DNA of 14,261 nt, taken from positions 1 through 14,261 of the forward strand of contig JASHRR010000139.1 of the NCBI GenBank assembly GCA_030037185.1. Direction: 5' to 3'. The notes under the pieces are model-generated. The model was not told the DNA's origin. It saw only the letters and a list, made by a program, of their open reading frames with translations, and did not search any database. Below, piece after piece: positions 5,904 to 12,397 of this stretch; position 1 is the first letter of the stretch; each line of letters opens with the position of its first letter. The translations under genes were made by a program, and so were the position numbers. This DNA is from Xanthobacteraceae bacterium. GTDB lineage: Bacteria > Pseudomonadota > Alphaproteobacteria > Rhizobiales > Xanthobacteraceae.

Positions 5904-6117
5904 GCCTGGTTTGGGCGGGCGGCTTAACTACTTCGGGCGCCTTTTGGGCTAGGTATTCGTCTGGATCGAAGGGCTTTGACGGGTCAAATGGGGGAATGTT
6001 GGCCCTTCCAACTAGAGTGCCCGGCCATTGAGTGGCGTATTTATAATCGTTGAAGGCAACACTCGCTGTCACCGCAAGGCCCCCAATACCGCGCCGCGAC
6101 AATCCGGTAGTCGGCAT
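5893..6117 (-). CDS. Small protein or fragment with FDPSKPFDPDEYLAQK linker
   Basis: A 74-codon frame from ATG 6117. Residues from about 21 on look genuine: AFNDYKYATQWPGTLVGRAN, then IPPFDPSKPFDPDEYLAQKA and PEVVKPPAQTRHVR. The FDPxxxFDPDxYLAxK pattern resembles disordered linkers I associate, from memory, with phage-like structural proteins in rhizobia. The first 15-20 codons lie antisense to the conserved RDNPVVGI segment of the integrase. The true N-terminus was therefore probably lost at a junction around 6080-6105. It is followed, with an 11-base overlap and a phase change, by the membrane-segment remnant. The two may be halves of one broken protein. Function unknown. Confidence 0.4.
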   Translation of the reverse strand: MPTTGLSRRGIGGLAVTASVAFNDYKYATQWPGTLVGRANIPPFDPSKPFDPDEYLAQKAPEVVKPPAQTRHVR

Positions 6118-6718
6118 TGCCGGCGTGAAGATTCCGAAAACGCGTGGCTATCACACGTGGGAGGACCATGAGATCGCCCAGTATCGCGCCCATTGCCCGC
6201 TTGGGACGCAAGAGCGCCTCGTGATGGAATTTGCCCTGGAAGCCGTCTCCAGGCGTGTCGAGGTCCTTCGCCTGGGCCCGCAGCATGTCCGTGATGGCCG
6301 GATTCGCATTGAGCGCGTGAAGGGCAGTCGCGAAGTGGACATCCCGCTGACGCCCGAGCTTGCGGCCGCGATTGACGCCATGCGGAAAGTTCATCTCACG
6401 TTCATTGTCAGCCAATGGGGCAAGCCGTACACGGCGGACGCCCTTGGTAAGCTGTTCGGTCGCTGGGCGACTGAGGCAGGCCTGCCGAAGCGCTGCCGCC
6501 TTCACGGCCTCAAAAAAAGCGGCATGCGGCGCCTGGCGGAATCCGGCGGCACCACGCACGAGCTGATGGCGATCTCAGGCCACATGACCCTGTCTGAGGT
6601 ACAGCGCTACACCGAAGATGCCGACCGCAAGAAGCTCGCCGACAGCGGCGTCAAGAAACGCACCGAGAACGCCGAACTGGCAAACCTGGGTGCCCACAAG
6701 CGGCAAACCAGTAGCTAA
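6050..6718 (+). pseudogene. Tyrosine recombinase (phage-type integrase), catalytic domain, N-terminally truncated
   Basis: The 222-codon frame carries the catalytic domain of a rhizobial phage/island integrase. Arg I is in AVSRRVEVLRLG (Arg68), Lys91 is in ERVKGSRE, and HGLKKSGMRRLAESGG provides His152. ISGHMTL gives His178, and SEVQRYTEDAD the nucleophile Tyr187. Two defects are visible. The SAM-like core-binding domain of about 150 residues is missing, since homology seems to begin only at RRDNPVVGI near 6105. The second catalytic arginine of the H-x-x-R motif is Lys155. TTG 6050 is just the first permitted start codon and has no ribosome binding site. It is most likely an inactive relic of an integrated element. 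It ends 13 bases from the convergent stop of the exonuclease gene. Confidence 0.75.
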
Positions 6719-6731
6719 TATGTTGACAATA

Positions 6732-7736
6732 CTAAACCTCTTCTTCCTCGCCGTACCCCATCATGTGCAACGGCTGGGCCGATAGGCCGCGGGTCCGGCA
6801 CCAATACACCAGCCCCTCTTCGGCGCCGTGCGTGACCCAGACCTCGGATGCGCCCGTGGCCGCGATCGCCGCGGTCAATCCATTCCAATCGCAATGATCC
6901 GAGATCACCAGCGGCAGGGCAATGCCGCGCTGGCGGGCGCGCGCCCTTATCCGCATCCACCCGGACGCAAAGGCGGTAACCGGATCCGGAAAGCGGCGCG
7001 ACCAGCGGTCGTGCAAAGCCGCGGGCGGGCAGATCGCGATCGCGCCGGCGAGCCTGCTTCGCTCGGCATCGCGGGCGAGGCGGAGTTCGCCGAGGTCGAT
7101 GCGGGTCGCATAGTAACGCGTGATGGCCTCGAGCGCTCCGTGCAGATAGATCGGCCGGTGATAACCGGCGGCGCGCAGCAGCGCGATGAGGCGCTGCGCT
7201 TTGCCGAGCGAATAAGCGCCGATGATATGAGCGCGCTCGGGAAACAGCGCCACCGACCGCCCTAGCCTGTCGATCTCAGCCTGCGGATCGCCGTGGCGAA
7301 ACACCGGCAGCCCGAACGTTGCTTCGGTGATAAAGACGTCGCAGCGCACCGGCGCGAAGGGCCGACAGGTTGGATCGGCAACGTCCTTGTAGTCCCCCGA
7401 CGCCACCGCCCGCAGGCCGCCGGCCTGCACGAGAATTTGCGCGGAGCCCAGCACGTGGCCGGCCGGATGAAAACTCACCGTCACGCCGTCAAGGTACAGT
7501 GGCTCACCGTACCGGGCGGGCTGGACGGCGCCGGCGAAATTTTCACCGTACCGCAGCCGCATGAGGTCGAGCGTCTCCGGTGTCGCCAGAACGGCGTCAT
7601 GCCCCGGCCGCGCGTGGTCGGCATGGGCGTGGGTGATCAACGCGCGTGCCACCGGCCGGATCGGGTCGATATGGAAACGGCCCGGCGGGCAACACAAGCC
7701 GGCCGGCGTGAGAGCGAGCAGTTCCTCAGCGCGCAT
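6732..7736 (-). CDS. Ligase-associated DNA exonuclease (metallo-beta-lactamase fold)
   Basis: A 334-residue MBL/beta-CASP-type nuclease of the ligase-associated exonuclease family (the TIGR04122 type, related to mRNA 3'-end processing factors). Motifs are the metal-binding HAHADHAR (about 36-43), PAGHVLGSAQ, SGDYKDVADP, FITEATFGLP, the GAYSLGKAQR segment, and late histidines in SDHCDWNGL and VTHGAEEG. ATG 7736 is preferred because MRAEELLALTPAGLCCPPGR is where such proteins normally begin; the open frame extends to 7883 with Arg/Pro-rich residues that look untranslated. The family is normally encoded beside an ATP-dependent DNA ligase, a ligase-associated helicase and a phosphoesterase, acting together in DNA repair. 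None is adjacent here: a degraded integrase lies immediately downstream. The partial ligase at 1950 is a different type, and any partnership is speculative. Confidence 0.9.
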   Translation of the reverse strand: MRAEELLALTPAGLCCPPGRFHIDPIRPVARALITHAHADHARPGHDAVLATPETLDLMRLRYGENFAGAVQPARYGEPLYLDGVTVSFHPAGHVLGSAQILVQAGGLRAVASGDYKDVADPTCRPFAPVRCDVFITEATFGLPVFRHGDPQAEIDRLGRSVALFPERAHIIGAYSLGKAQRLIALLRAAGYHRPIYLHGALEAITRYYATRIDLGELRLARDAERSRLAGAIAICPPAALHDRWSRRFPDPVTAFASGWMRIRARARQRGIALPLVISDHCDWNGLTAAIAATGASEVWVTHGAEEGLVYWCRTRGLSAQPLHMMGYGEEEEV

Positions 7737-8049
7737 GGTCGAGAGATATGCCACAGAGGGACGCTCGCGAGGACCCCGAGTTCTCCCCGCAGGCGGCAGG
7801 TCGGCGCGCTCGACATCCGCCGCTTCGCCCGATCCGTCTGGCGCGTCTCTGGCACGCCCGGACATCGCTCGACCCTGAACCATTCGGCCGCTGGTTCGCG
7901 GCCGCGGGCCGGCTCACACTGTGATCGGCCCGACCGGCTCAACATTTCGCGCTCAGACTCGCGCCCCTTGGGATCGGAGCGTCACCGCCGCAACGCTCAT
8001 CGCGGTCGCCCCACGTCGGCAGGCGGCGACCTCCGCGGGCCGGGGCAAA
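7737..8049. other. Intergenic stretch with hairpins, no gene supported
   Basis: About 310 bases lie between the M15-like gene and the exonuclease gene, both on the minus strand. CGGCCGC (7885-7891) pairs with GCGGCCG (7898-7904). GGTCGCC (8004-8010) pairs with GGCGACC (8025-8031) about 20 bases after the M15-like stop, which makes the latter a weak terminator candidate without T-tract. Long frames here on the plus strand are antisense shadows. Confidence 0.4.
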
Positions 8050-8961
8050 TCAACTCAAGGGATAAGAGGTTTGCAATCTCGATTGCGCCCTTGAAGGTCT
8101 TGCCGCTCTCGTGTGCCTCGCCATGCCATGATCATTGCGCAGCGCCAATCGCTGATGTTTTTTGGCCCTCAATTCCGCGTGCTGGGCATTCGGCTCGACG
8201 CGGTGAGCCGCGTACTCTCTGCCGTCAATCGGCGCAACATGCGGCGCGTCGCGATCGCGATAAGGTCTGCCGATTCCAAGCTCTTTTTCGTGGGTATCGA
8301 TCCATCTCCACAATTGCTCGCTGGAGGCCCACCGCTCTGTGCGGGTCTCGCCCTTTACGCTGACGATATCGGCCGCCAGACCGTGACCATAGCCGCCGCG
8401 GAAGCTCCCGCCATGATAGGACCTATCGGTCCTGGCCTTCTGGCCCGCCGCGATGGTTTGCCGATAATCGTCGCGAAATCCGCTCGTTATCCCTGGGAGC
8501 AGGCCGGCCTCATCAAGGGCGCGCAAGGCATGATAGAGGGTGACCCTGAAATTCGCGTCCATGCCGCCGATCACGTAATCCGCAGGAGACATCCCAGCCC
8601 TTGCAGCGGCTTTTGGATCCTTCCACGCGAAATCCTCGTCTACGAGTTTGGTAATCGTTTTGGTAACGATCCTCGTCCTCCCCCTGCGTTGAACCGACAC
8701 CTTGATCTGTTCCGGCACCGCGACGGTGTCGGTTTTTGGCGCTCGCTGGTACAGCGACCACAGGTAGCGGTCGATGCAAATCTGCGCCACCATGCACTCA
8801 TCGACGCTATCAATTTCACGCATATCGATCGAACTCGTCTCGGCCGAACCGGTGCCGGCAGAAGCGGCGGTCGCGTCTGCTTGCGCGACCGCCGCCCCCG
8901 CAAAGAGCAGCATTGCAAAGTTGCCGTATACGCAAGCGTAGAGCGCCCGTAAGAGATTCAT
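8050..8961 (-). CDS. Secreted M15/VanY-like D-Ala-D-Ala carboxypeptidase-family protein
   Basis: A 303-residue exported protein if translation starts at ATG 8961; ATG 8982 would add seven residues. The first 30 residues are a signal peptide: MNLLRALYACVYG, the hydrophobic core NFAMLLFAGAAVA, and a likely cleavage after AVA. The enzyme-like core holds LLPGITSGFRDDYRQTIAAG, then YGHGLAADI, which matches the M15 H-x-x-x-A-x-D zinc motif, and a late histidine in DAPHVAPIDG. Related peptidases trim peptidoglycan stem peptides in the periplasm. The C-terminal 50 residues are basic and Arg/His-rich, ending SRLQTSYPLS, consistent with wall or polyanion binding. It is monocistronic as far as can be seen. 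Whether all catalytic residues are present cannot be settled by eye. Confidence 0.8.
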   Translation of the reverse strand: MNLLRALYACVYGNFAMLLFAGAAVAQADATAASAGTGSAETSSIDMREIDSVDECMVAQICIDRYLWSLYQRAPKTDTVAVPEQIKVSVQRRGRTRIVTKTITKLVDEDFAWKDPKAAARAGMSPADYVIGGMDANFRVTLYHALRALDEAGLLPGITSGFRDDYRQTIAAGQKARTDRSYHGGSFRGGYGHGLAADIVSVKGETRTERWASSEQLWRWIDTHEKELGIGRPYRDRDAPHVAPIDGREYAAHRVEPNAQHAELRAKKHQRLALRNDHGMARHTRAARPSRAQSRLQTSYPLS

Positions 8962-9173
8962 CCCCTTGCCCACCTCATTCATGGTGCGGGTAAAATCGCC
9001 CGTATTGCCAGTCTACTATGCGGTAGGATGAACCCACGATGAACGATCAGCGTGCGAGCCGGCCTTCCAACGCCTTGCGGCGCGAAACGCCACGAGGCGT
9101 TCGGCGGCGGCTTGGGAACCGAAGGTGGGATCGCCGGCACGCAGTGAGGTGGCTGAGTTCATCACCGGCCAAA

Positions 9174-9202
9174 GGCCGGCGGCTCAATCCGGGCCGCCGG
9201 CC
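9174..9202 (-). terminator. Terminator candidate after the TIGR02186/TauE operon
   Basis: GGCCGGCGGC (9174-9183) pairs perfectly over 10 bp with GCCGCCGGCC (9193-9202), with a 9-base loop, 12 bases beyond the minus-strand stop at 9215. On the minus strand it is followed by TTT only, so it may need Rho. Confidence 0.45.
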
Positions 9203-9214
9203 AGGCGATTTGCG

Positions 9215-10009
9215 TCAATCGCGCCTGAACACGACCGACGCCAGCCAGCCTGTCATGACCGCCATCATGGCGCTAACCACGCCGTAAGCAAGGCCGTGAT
9301 CCACCGCGGCGCCCGCGATGAAGCGCTCGACGCCGACCGTCACGATCTCGAACGCCGAATCAGTTCGTGCAATCACGGCGCCGCCGGCGAACAGTTTGAT
9401 GTCGACATCGTAGTTGCCAACTGGCGCTTCGGCCGGCACGAAAATCGTGGCGCGATAAAGGGTGGGAGTGAGGAACGTTACCCCGTTGGTCGTCTCGCCG
9501 TAAAGATGGCGCTCTTGCTTGATACGCACGAAGGCCTGGCGGAACGGATTATTCGGACCCACGTTGGCGAGGTCAGGCCCGGTTTGCTGGTGTAGCGGCA
9601 TATCGGCAATGCCGATCTGCTCACGATGCAGCGTCTCGGCGTCGGCAATGCTTGCGAATGGCCGGGTTGAAAGCACCTCCAGGAAGGACGGGGCGTCGAC
9701 AAAGGTCCGCGATTCTGCGTTCATCCATATGCCGAACACGCGTCCCTTGCGCAGAGCCACCACCGACTCGCGCGGACCGGTCACCGTCGCGACAATATCG
9801 TAGCGATCGCTGTGTGGCACCGTCGGCTGATCGTTCTCTACGGTTCCAAACAGCGTAAGCTCGACGCCCGTGAAGTTCGAAGTGATCTGGACGATATGGT
9901 TCGACAGGGACGAAACGAGGCGTGGTGCGCCCGCTGACTGGAGCGTCAGCGCGAACAGCCATGCGACCGCGCACACCACCCGGATCTGCGGTCGACAGGT
10001 CGGCCTCAT
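9215..10009 (-). CDS. TIGR02186-family protein, membrane-anchored partner of TauE/SafE exporter
   Basis: A 264-residue protein. ATG 10009 overlaps the TauE stop (ATGA), with GGAGGGG just upstream inside the end of that gene, so translation is coupled. The N-terminus has a signal-like segment (VVCAVAWLFALTLQSAGA), giving a periplasmic domain that begins PRLVSSLSNHIVQITSNFTG and includes ELTLFGTVEN and GPRESVVALRKGRVFGIWMN. A C-terminal membrane helix (YGVVSAMMAVMTGWLASVVF) anchors it, ending FRRD. These features and the pairing identify the uncharacterised alphaproteobacterial TIGR02186 family. The domain has a beta-sandwich look; direct function is unknown. Given constant linkage to TauE/SafE permeases, it is probably an accessory for sulfur-oxyanion or organosulfonate export. 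Confidence 0.88.
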   Translation of the reverse strand: MRPTCRPQIRVVCAVAWLFALTLQSAGAPRLVSSLSNHIVQITSNFTGVELTLFGTVENDQPTVPHSDRYDIVATVTGPRESVVALRKGRVFGIWMNAESRTFVDAPSFLEVLSTRPFASIADAETLHREQIGIADMPLHQQTGPDLANVGPNNPFRQAFVRIKQERHLYGETTNGVTFLTPTLYRATIFVPAEAPVGNYDVDIKLFAGGAVIARTDSAFEIVTVGVERFIAGAAVDHGLAYGVVSAMMAVMTGWLASVVFRRD

Positions 10010-10932
10010 AGCCCCTCCCCCGCCGTGCGAATCGAGTAGAGTTCGCTCGGCGTCACGATCAGGTCGAAGGCGAATCGCAATCCGACCGCAAGCACAAGGA
10101 TTCCGAGTAAAAGGCGCAGGCGCTCGCTGCGCATCTTCTGGCCGGCTCGGGCGCCGAATTGAGCTCCCGTCACCCCGCCCACCATCAGGATGAGGGCCAG
10201 CACCGCGTCGACAAGGTGGTTGGTGGCGGCATGCAGAATCGTTGCGGACGCCATGGTGATCAAAGTCAGCACCATCGACGTGCCGATAACCACGCTGGTG
10301 GGTACGCGCAGGAAGTAGATCAACATCGGAACCAGCAGAAAGCCCCCGCCGATGCCCATGATGGCGCCGATGAACCCCATGATGAACCCGATCGCACAGA
10401 CCGGGATCGCGGACACGTATATTTTCGATTGCTTGAACCTGATTTTCAGCGGCAGACCGTGGATCCAAGTATGGCTGCCCGGGCGGCGCAGTTCCACCGG
10501 CTTACCTTGACGCGCCCGCAGGATTGCCCGCAATCCCTCGGCCACCATCATGGCGCCGACCGACCCGAGCAAAAGCAAGTAGGAAATCGAAATGACGATG
10601 TCGAGGTGCCCGAGCTGGCGCAGAGCCGTGAACAGTAAGACCCCCGCTACCGTCCCGATAATGCCGCCGGCGAGCAGCATCAGCGCGAGCGCAATGTCGA
10701 TCGCGCGGCGGCGCCAGTACGCCACGGCGCCGGAGAACGAGGAAGCGGCAATGTGGGTCGACACGGTCGCGACCGCGACGGCAGGCGAAATTCCAATAAA
10801 AATCAGCAACGGCGTCATCAGAAATCCGCCGCCGATGCCGAACATGCCGGAAATGAAGCCGACCGCGAGCCCCATTCCTAACAGCAAGAATACGTTGACC
10901 GGCAGGTCTGCGATCGGGAGATAGATTTCCAC
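10006..10932 (-). CDS. TauE/SafE-family sulfite/organosulfonate exporter
   Basis: A 308-residue inner-membrane permease starting at GTG 10932. It shows the two inverted repeats of the family, each with a glycine signature: SGMFGIGGGFLMTPLLIF near residue 30 and GAIMGIGGGFLLVPMLIY near residue 195. About eight hydrophobic helices are visible, including IALALMLLAGGIIGTVAGVL, IVISISYLLLLGSVGAMMVA and LALILMVGGVTGAQFGA, with a charged cytoplasmic loop (ILRARQGKPVELRRPGSHTW) between the halves. Family members move sulfite, sulfoacetate or other small anions out of, or into, the cell. It is the first gene of a two-gene operon with the TIGR02186 protein. Upstream lies an AT-rich palindrome CTTAAATTAAG (10944-10954) that could serve a regulator. 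Confidence 0.92.
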   Translation of the reverse strand: MEIYLPIADLPVNVFLLLGMGLAVGFISGMFGIGGGFLMTPLLIFIGISPAVAVATVSTHIAASSFSGAVAYWRRRAIDIALALMLLAGGIIGTVAGVLLFTALRQLGHLDIVISISYLLLLGSVGAMMVAEGLRAILRARQGKPVELRRPGSHTWIHGLPLKIRFKQSKIYVSAIPVCAIGFIMGFIGAIMGIGGGFLLVPMLIYFLRVPTSVVIGTSMVLTLITMASATILHAATNHLVDAVLALILMVGGVTGAQFGARAGQKMRSERLRLLLGILVLAVGLRFAFDLIVTPSELYSIRTAGEGL

Positions 10933-10943
10933 AATCGATTGGC

Positions 10944-10954
10944 CTTAAATTAAG
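10944..10954 (-). promoter_or_regulatory. AT-rich palindrome upstream of the exporter operon
   Basis: CTTAAATTAAG is a perfect 5+1+5 palindrome 12 bases before the GTG start. It stands out in GC-rich surroundings and sits where a repressor would block initiation or translation. ArsR-type regulators such as BigR control TauE/SafE-family genes in some relatives through AT-rich palindromes; linking this site to such a protein is inference only. Confidence 0.3.
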
Positions 10955-11012
10955 CTACTGTACTTGCATGATAATTCGACCAACCCTCTCTTGGTTCTGT
11001 AGGGATATTCTG

Positions 11013-11116
11013 TAGCGCCGCTGGCGCACGGCAGCAAGCCAGCTGTCAATCAAGCAGCCATAGGGCCTCGCAGCCCCTCCGGGGTGCAAAGGGGTCGCGA
11101 GCAACAGCTGGCGCTA
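11013..11116. repeat. Nested inverted repeats, possible structured RNA
   Basis: GCCAGCTGT (11038-11046) is the exact reverse complement of ACAGCTGGC (11104-11112). Inside it CTCGC (11067-11071) pairs with GCGAG (11097-11101), and CCCC (11074-11077) with GGGG (11081-11084). Outside, TAGCGCC (11013-11019) pairs with GGCGCTA (11110-11116), overlapping the 9-bp arm by three bases, so the two outer stems compete. No T-tract follows on either strand. Strand and function are undetermined. Confidence 0.4.
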
Positions 11117-11468
11117 GCAAGACATGCGCCAGATGCTCATCCTTGATACCGCCAAAAGCTTAGCAAGCTCTGCCTGTTCCAGCGCCAGTACCCGCGCGCT
11201 TGGCGAGGACGTGAACGCAGGCGGCTCGGCGACGACGAGCCGAATGGTCGTTCCAGATCCCCCGCCCCCCACAACTATTGTTCGGAACCGATCCGAACCT
11301 TGTCGGGCCCTTGAGAGGCCGCTCGCGGCCTGACCCGGATGCAAAGGTAGTGCGCACGGCCACCGACTCTGAGGGCGGAATCTGTGTTTCGGCGGCGTCA
11401 GTATGTGACGGTCGTGATGGCGGGCCTTGAGGCATGGTGACCTGTGGGCCAGCGATGAGTCGGCCGGG
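11117..11468. other. Gene-poor stretch, possibly decayed coding DNA
   Basis: No intact gene is supported. The minus strand has a frame ending at 11114 whose last part reads LEQAELAKLLAVSRMSIWRM, with G/C-rich third positions and a faint helix-turn-helix look, but its upstream part is implausible (Arg/Pro-rich). A tight hairpin, AGGCCGC (11316-11322) with GCGGCCT (11325-11331), lies in the middle. This may be a remnant of a lost gene. Confidence 0.3.
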
Positions 11469-12260
11469 TCAACTGTCGGCAGCTGCGAGCTCAGCAACTT
11501 TGAGCCTCCGGGGGTCCGGGGGCAAGCCATCGTCAAGGCTAAAGGCCGCCGACAAGCCGGCCCATGCAACGATCCATGAAAGCAGCCGATTCCGGTCCAA
11601 ATGCGCCGTCTCTGCGATGACGCTTGCCTGCCGCGTCAATCGGCCCGGTGCGGTCGCCGTCTCTTCATCGGGGTTACAAAGGATATTGGCGTAATCGAAA
11701 TACCTTTCTCCGATGAGCCCCTTTGGGTCGATGGCGAGCCAACCGCGCGAGCCGAACTGCAGCACGTTGCCGTGGTGCATGTCGCCATGCAGCACTACGA
11801 TTTCACGCTGGGTTTTCAGTAGGTTTGACGCAGCGGTGGCCGCGACACGCAGAACTGCGCCGTGTGCGTCGGCAGCTTGGTAGAGCGGTTCAAACCAGTG
11901 CGTAAGAGGAACCAACTCGGGGAGAGGCCGATTTCTCGGCGCGTGCAGTTGCTCCAATACTGCGCAAATTATTCGGCTGGCTTCGTCATCGCGACCGTTG
12001 CGAGTAAGATCGGCCAGAGATATCCCGCCCTGGGCCCGTTCCATAAGCAGCGCATCGCCGCCGTGCGCCAGCACTGGCGCTGCGCCCCACCCCTCCCACC
12101 AAATCATCAAAAGGCCGCCGCGCTTCTCCTCGTCGAGGACCGCTATCTTGAGCATGGCGGGCAGGCCATTCACGCGTACCGGCAGAAGTTTGCTGGTTGC
12201 GGTGATAACAGGCTTGCCGTCCGGCTTGAGGCCCCACCGCTCGAGATAGTCGTCAAACAT
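11469..12260 (-). CDS. Streptomycin 6-kinase / APH(6)-hydroxyurea-type phosphotransferase
   Basis: A 263-residue small-molecule kinase of the APH_6_hur (aminoglycoside/hydroxyurea resistance) family. The ATP-anchoring lysine is Lys38 in PAMLKIAVLDEE. The hinge region includes DALLMERAQGGISLADL. The Brenner-type catalytic loop is VVLHGDMHHGNVL (about 155-167), with Asp160 as the likely base. The metal site is LAIDPKGLIGERYFDYANIL (about 175-194, Asp178). Family members transfer phosphate from ATP to the 6-OH of streptomycin or to hydroxyurea; chromosomal soil-bacterial copies often have unknown natural substrates. ATG 12260 is the only plausible start; its ribosome binding site is weak. The next gene upstream on the same strand, an acetyltransferase, ends 137 bases away, so they may or may not share a transcript. 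Confidence 0.88.
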   Translation of the reverse strand: MFDDYLERWGLKPDGKPVITATSKLLPVRVNGLPAMLKIAVLDEEKRGGLLMIWWEGWGAAPVLAHGGDALLMERAQGGISLADLTRNGRDDEASRIICAVLEQLHAPRNRPLPELVPLTHWFEPLYQAADAHGAVLRVAATAASNLLKTQREIVVLHGDMHHGNVLQFGSRGWLAIDPKGLIGERYFDYANILCNPDEETATAPGRLTRQASVIAETAHLDRNRLLSWIVAWAGLSAAFSLDDGLPPDPRRLKVAELAAADS

Positions 12261-12268
12261 CGGCCACG

Positions 12269-12365
12269 CCTACCCGCTGCGAAAGGTAATTTTTACCCCG
12301 ATCAAGTCCATGCCACTTCGGTAAACCCCACTCGCTGCCAGGCACAGCCGCACGAGGCGGGTAGG
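12269..12365 (-). promoter_or_regulatory. Inverted repeats in the region upstream of the kinase gene
   Basis: GGTAA-TTT-TTACC (12285-12297) is a compact palindrome 25 bases before the kinase start. It lies between CCTACCCGC (12269-12277) and its exact complement GCGGGTAGG (12357-12365). The palindrome could be an operator or, read as RNA, a small leader hairpin. The outer arms would fold the whole 5' region. No clear -35/-10 pair was identified. Confidence 0.3.
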
Positions 12366-12397
12366 GCCATCCGCAGATGATCGAATGTCGGACATCG

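Noticed and set aside
7293..8363. Long plus-strand frame of 356 codons
   Set aside because: It is antisense to the exonuclease and M15-like genes, is Arg/Pro/His-rich and has no motif; both minus-strand genes have clear family signatures.
8113..8952. Plus-strand frame of 279 codons
   Set aside because: Antisense shadow of the signal-peptide-bearing M15-like gene, whose zinc motif is in the other strand.
10010..10468. N-terminal extension of the TIGR02186 frame
   Set aside because: It overlaps the TauE coding sequence out of frame; the ATGA overlap at 10006-10009 with a ribosome binding site marks the true start.
11114..11569. Minus-strand frame of 151 codons
   Set aside because: Mostly Arg/Pro-rich, and it overlaps the end of the well-supported kinase gene; only a short C-terminal part looks protein-like.
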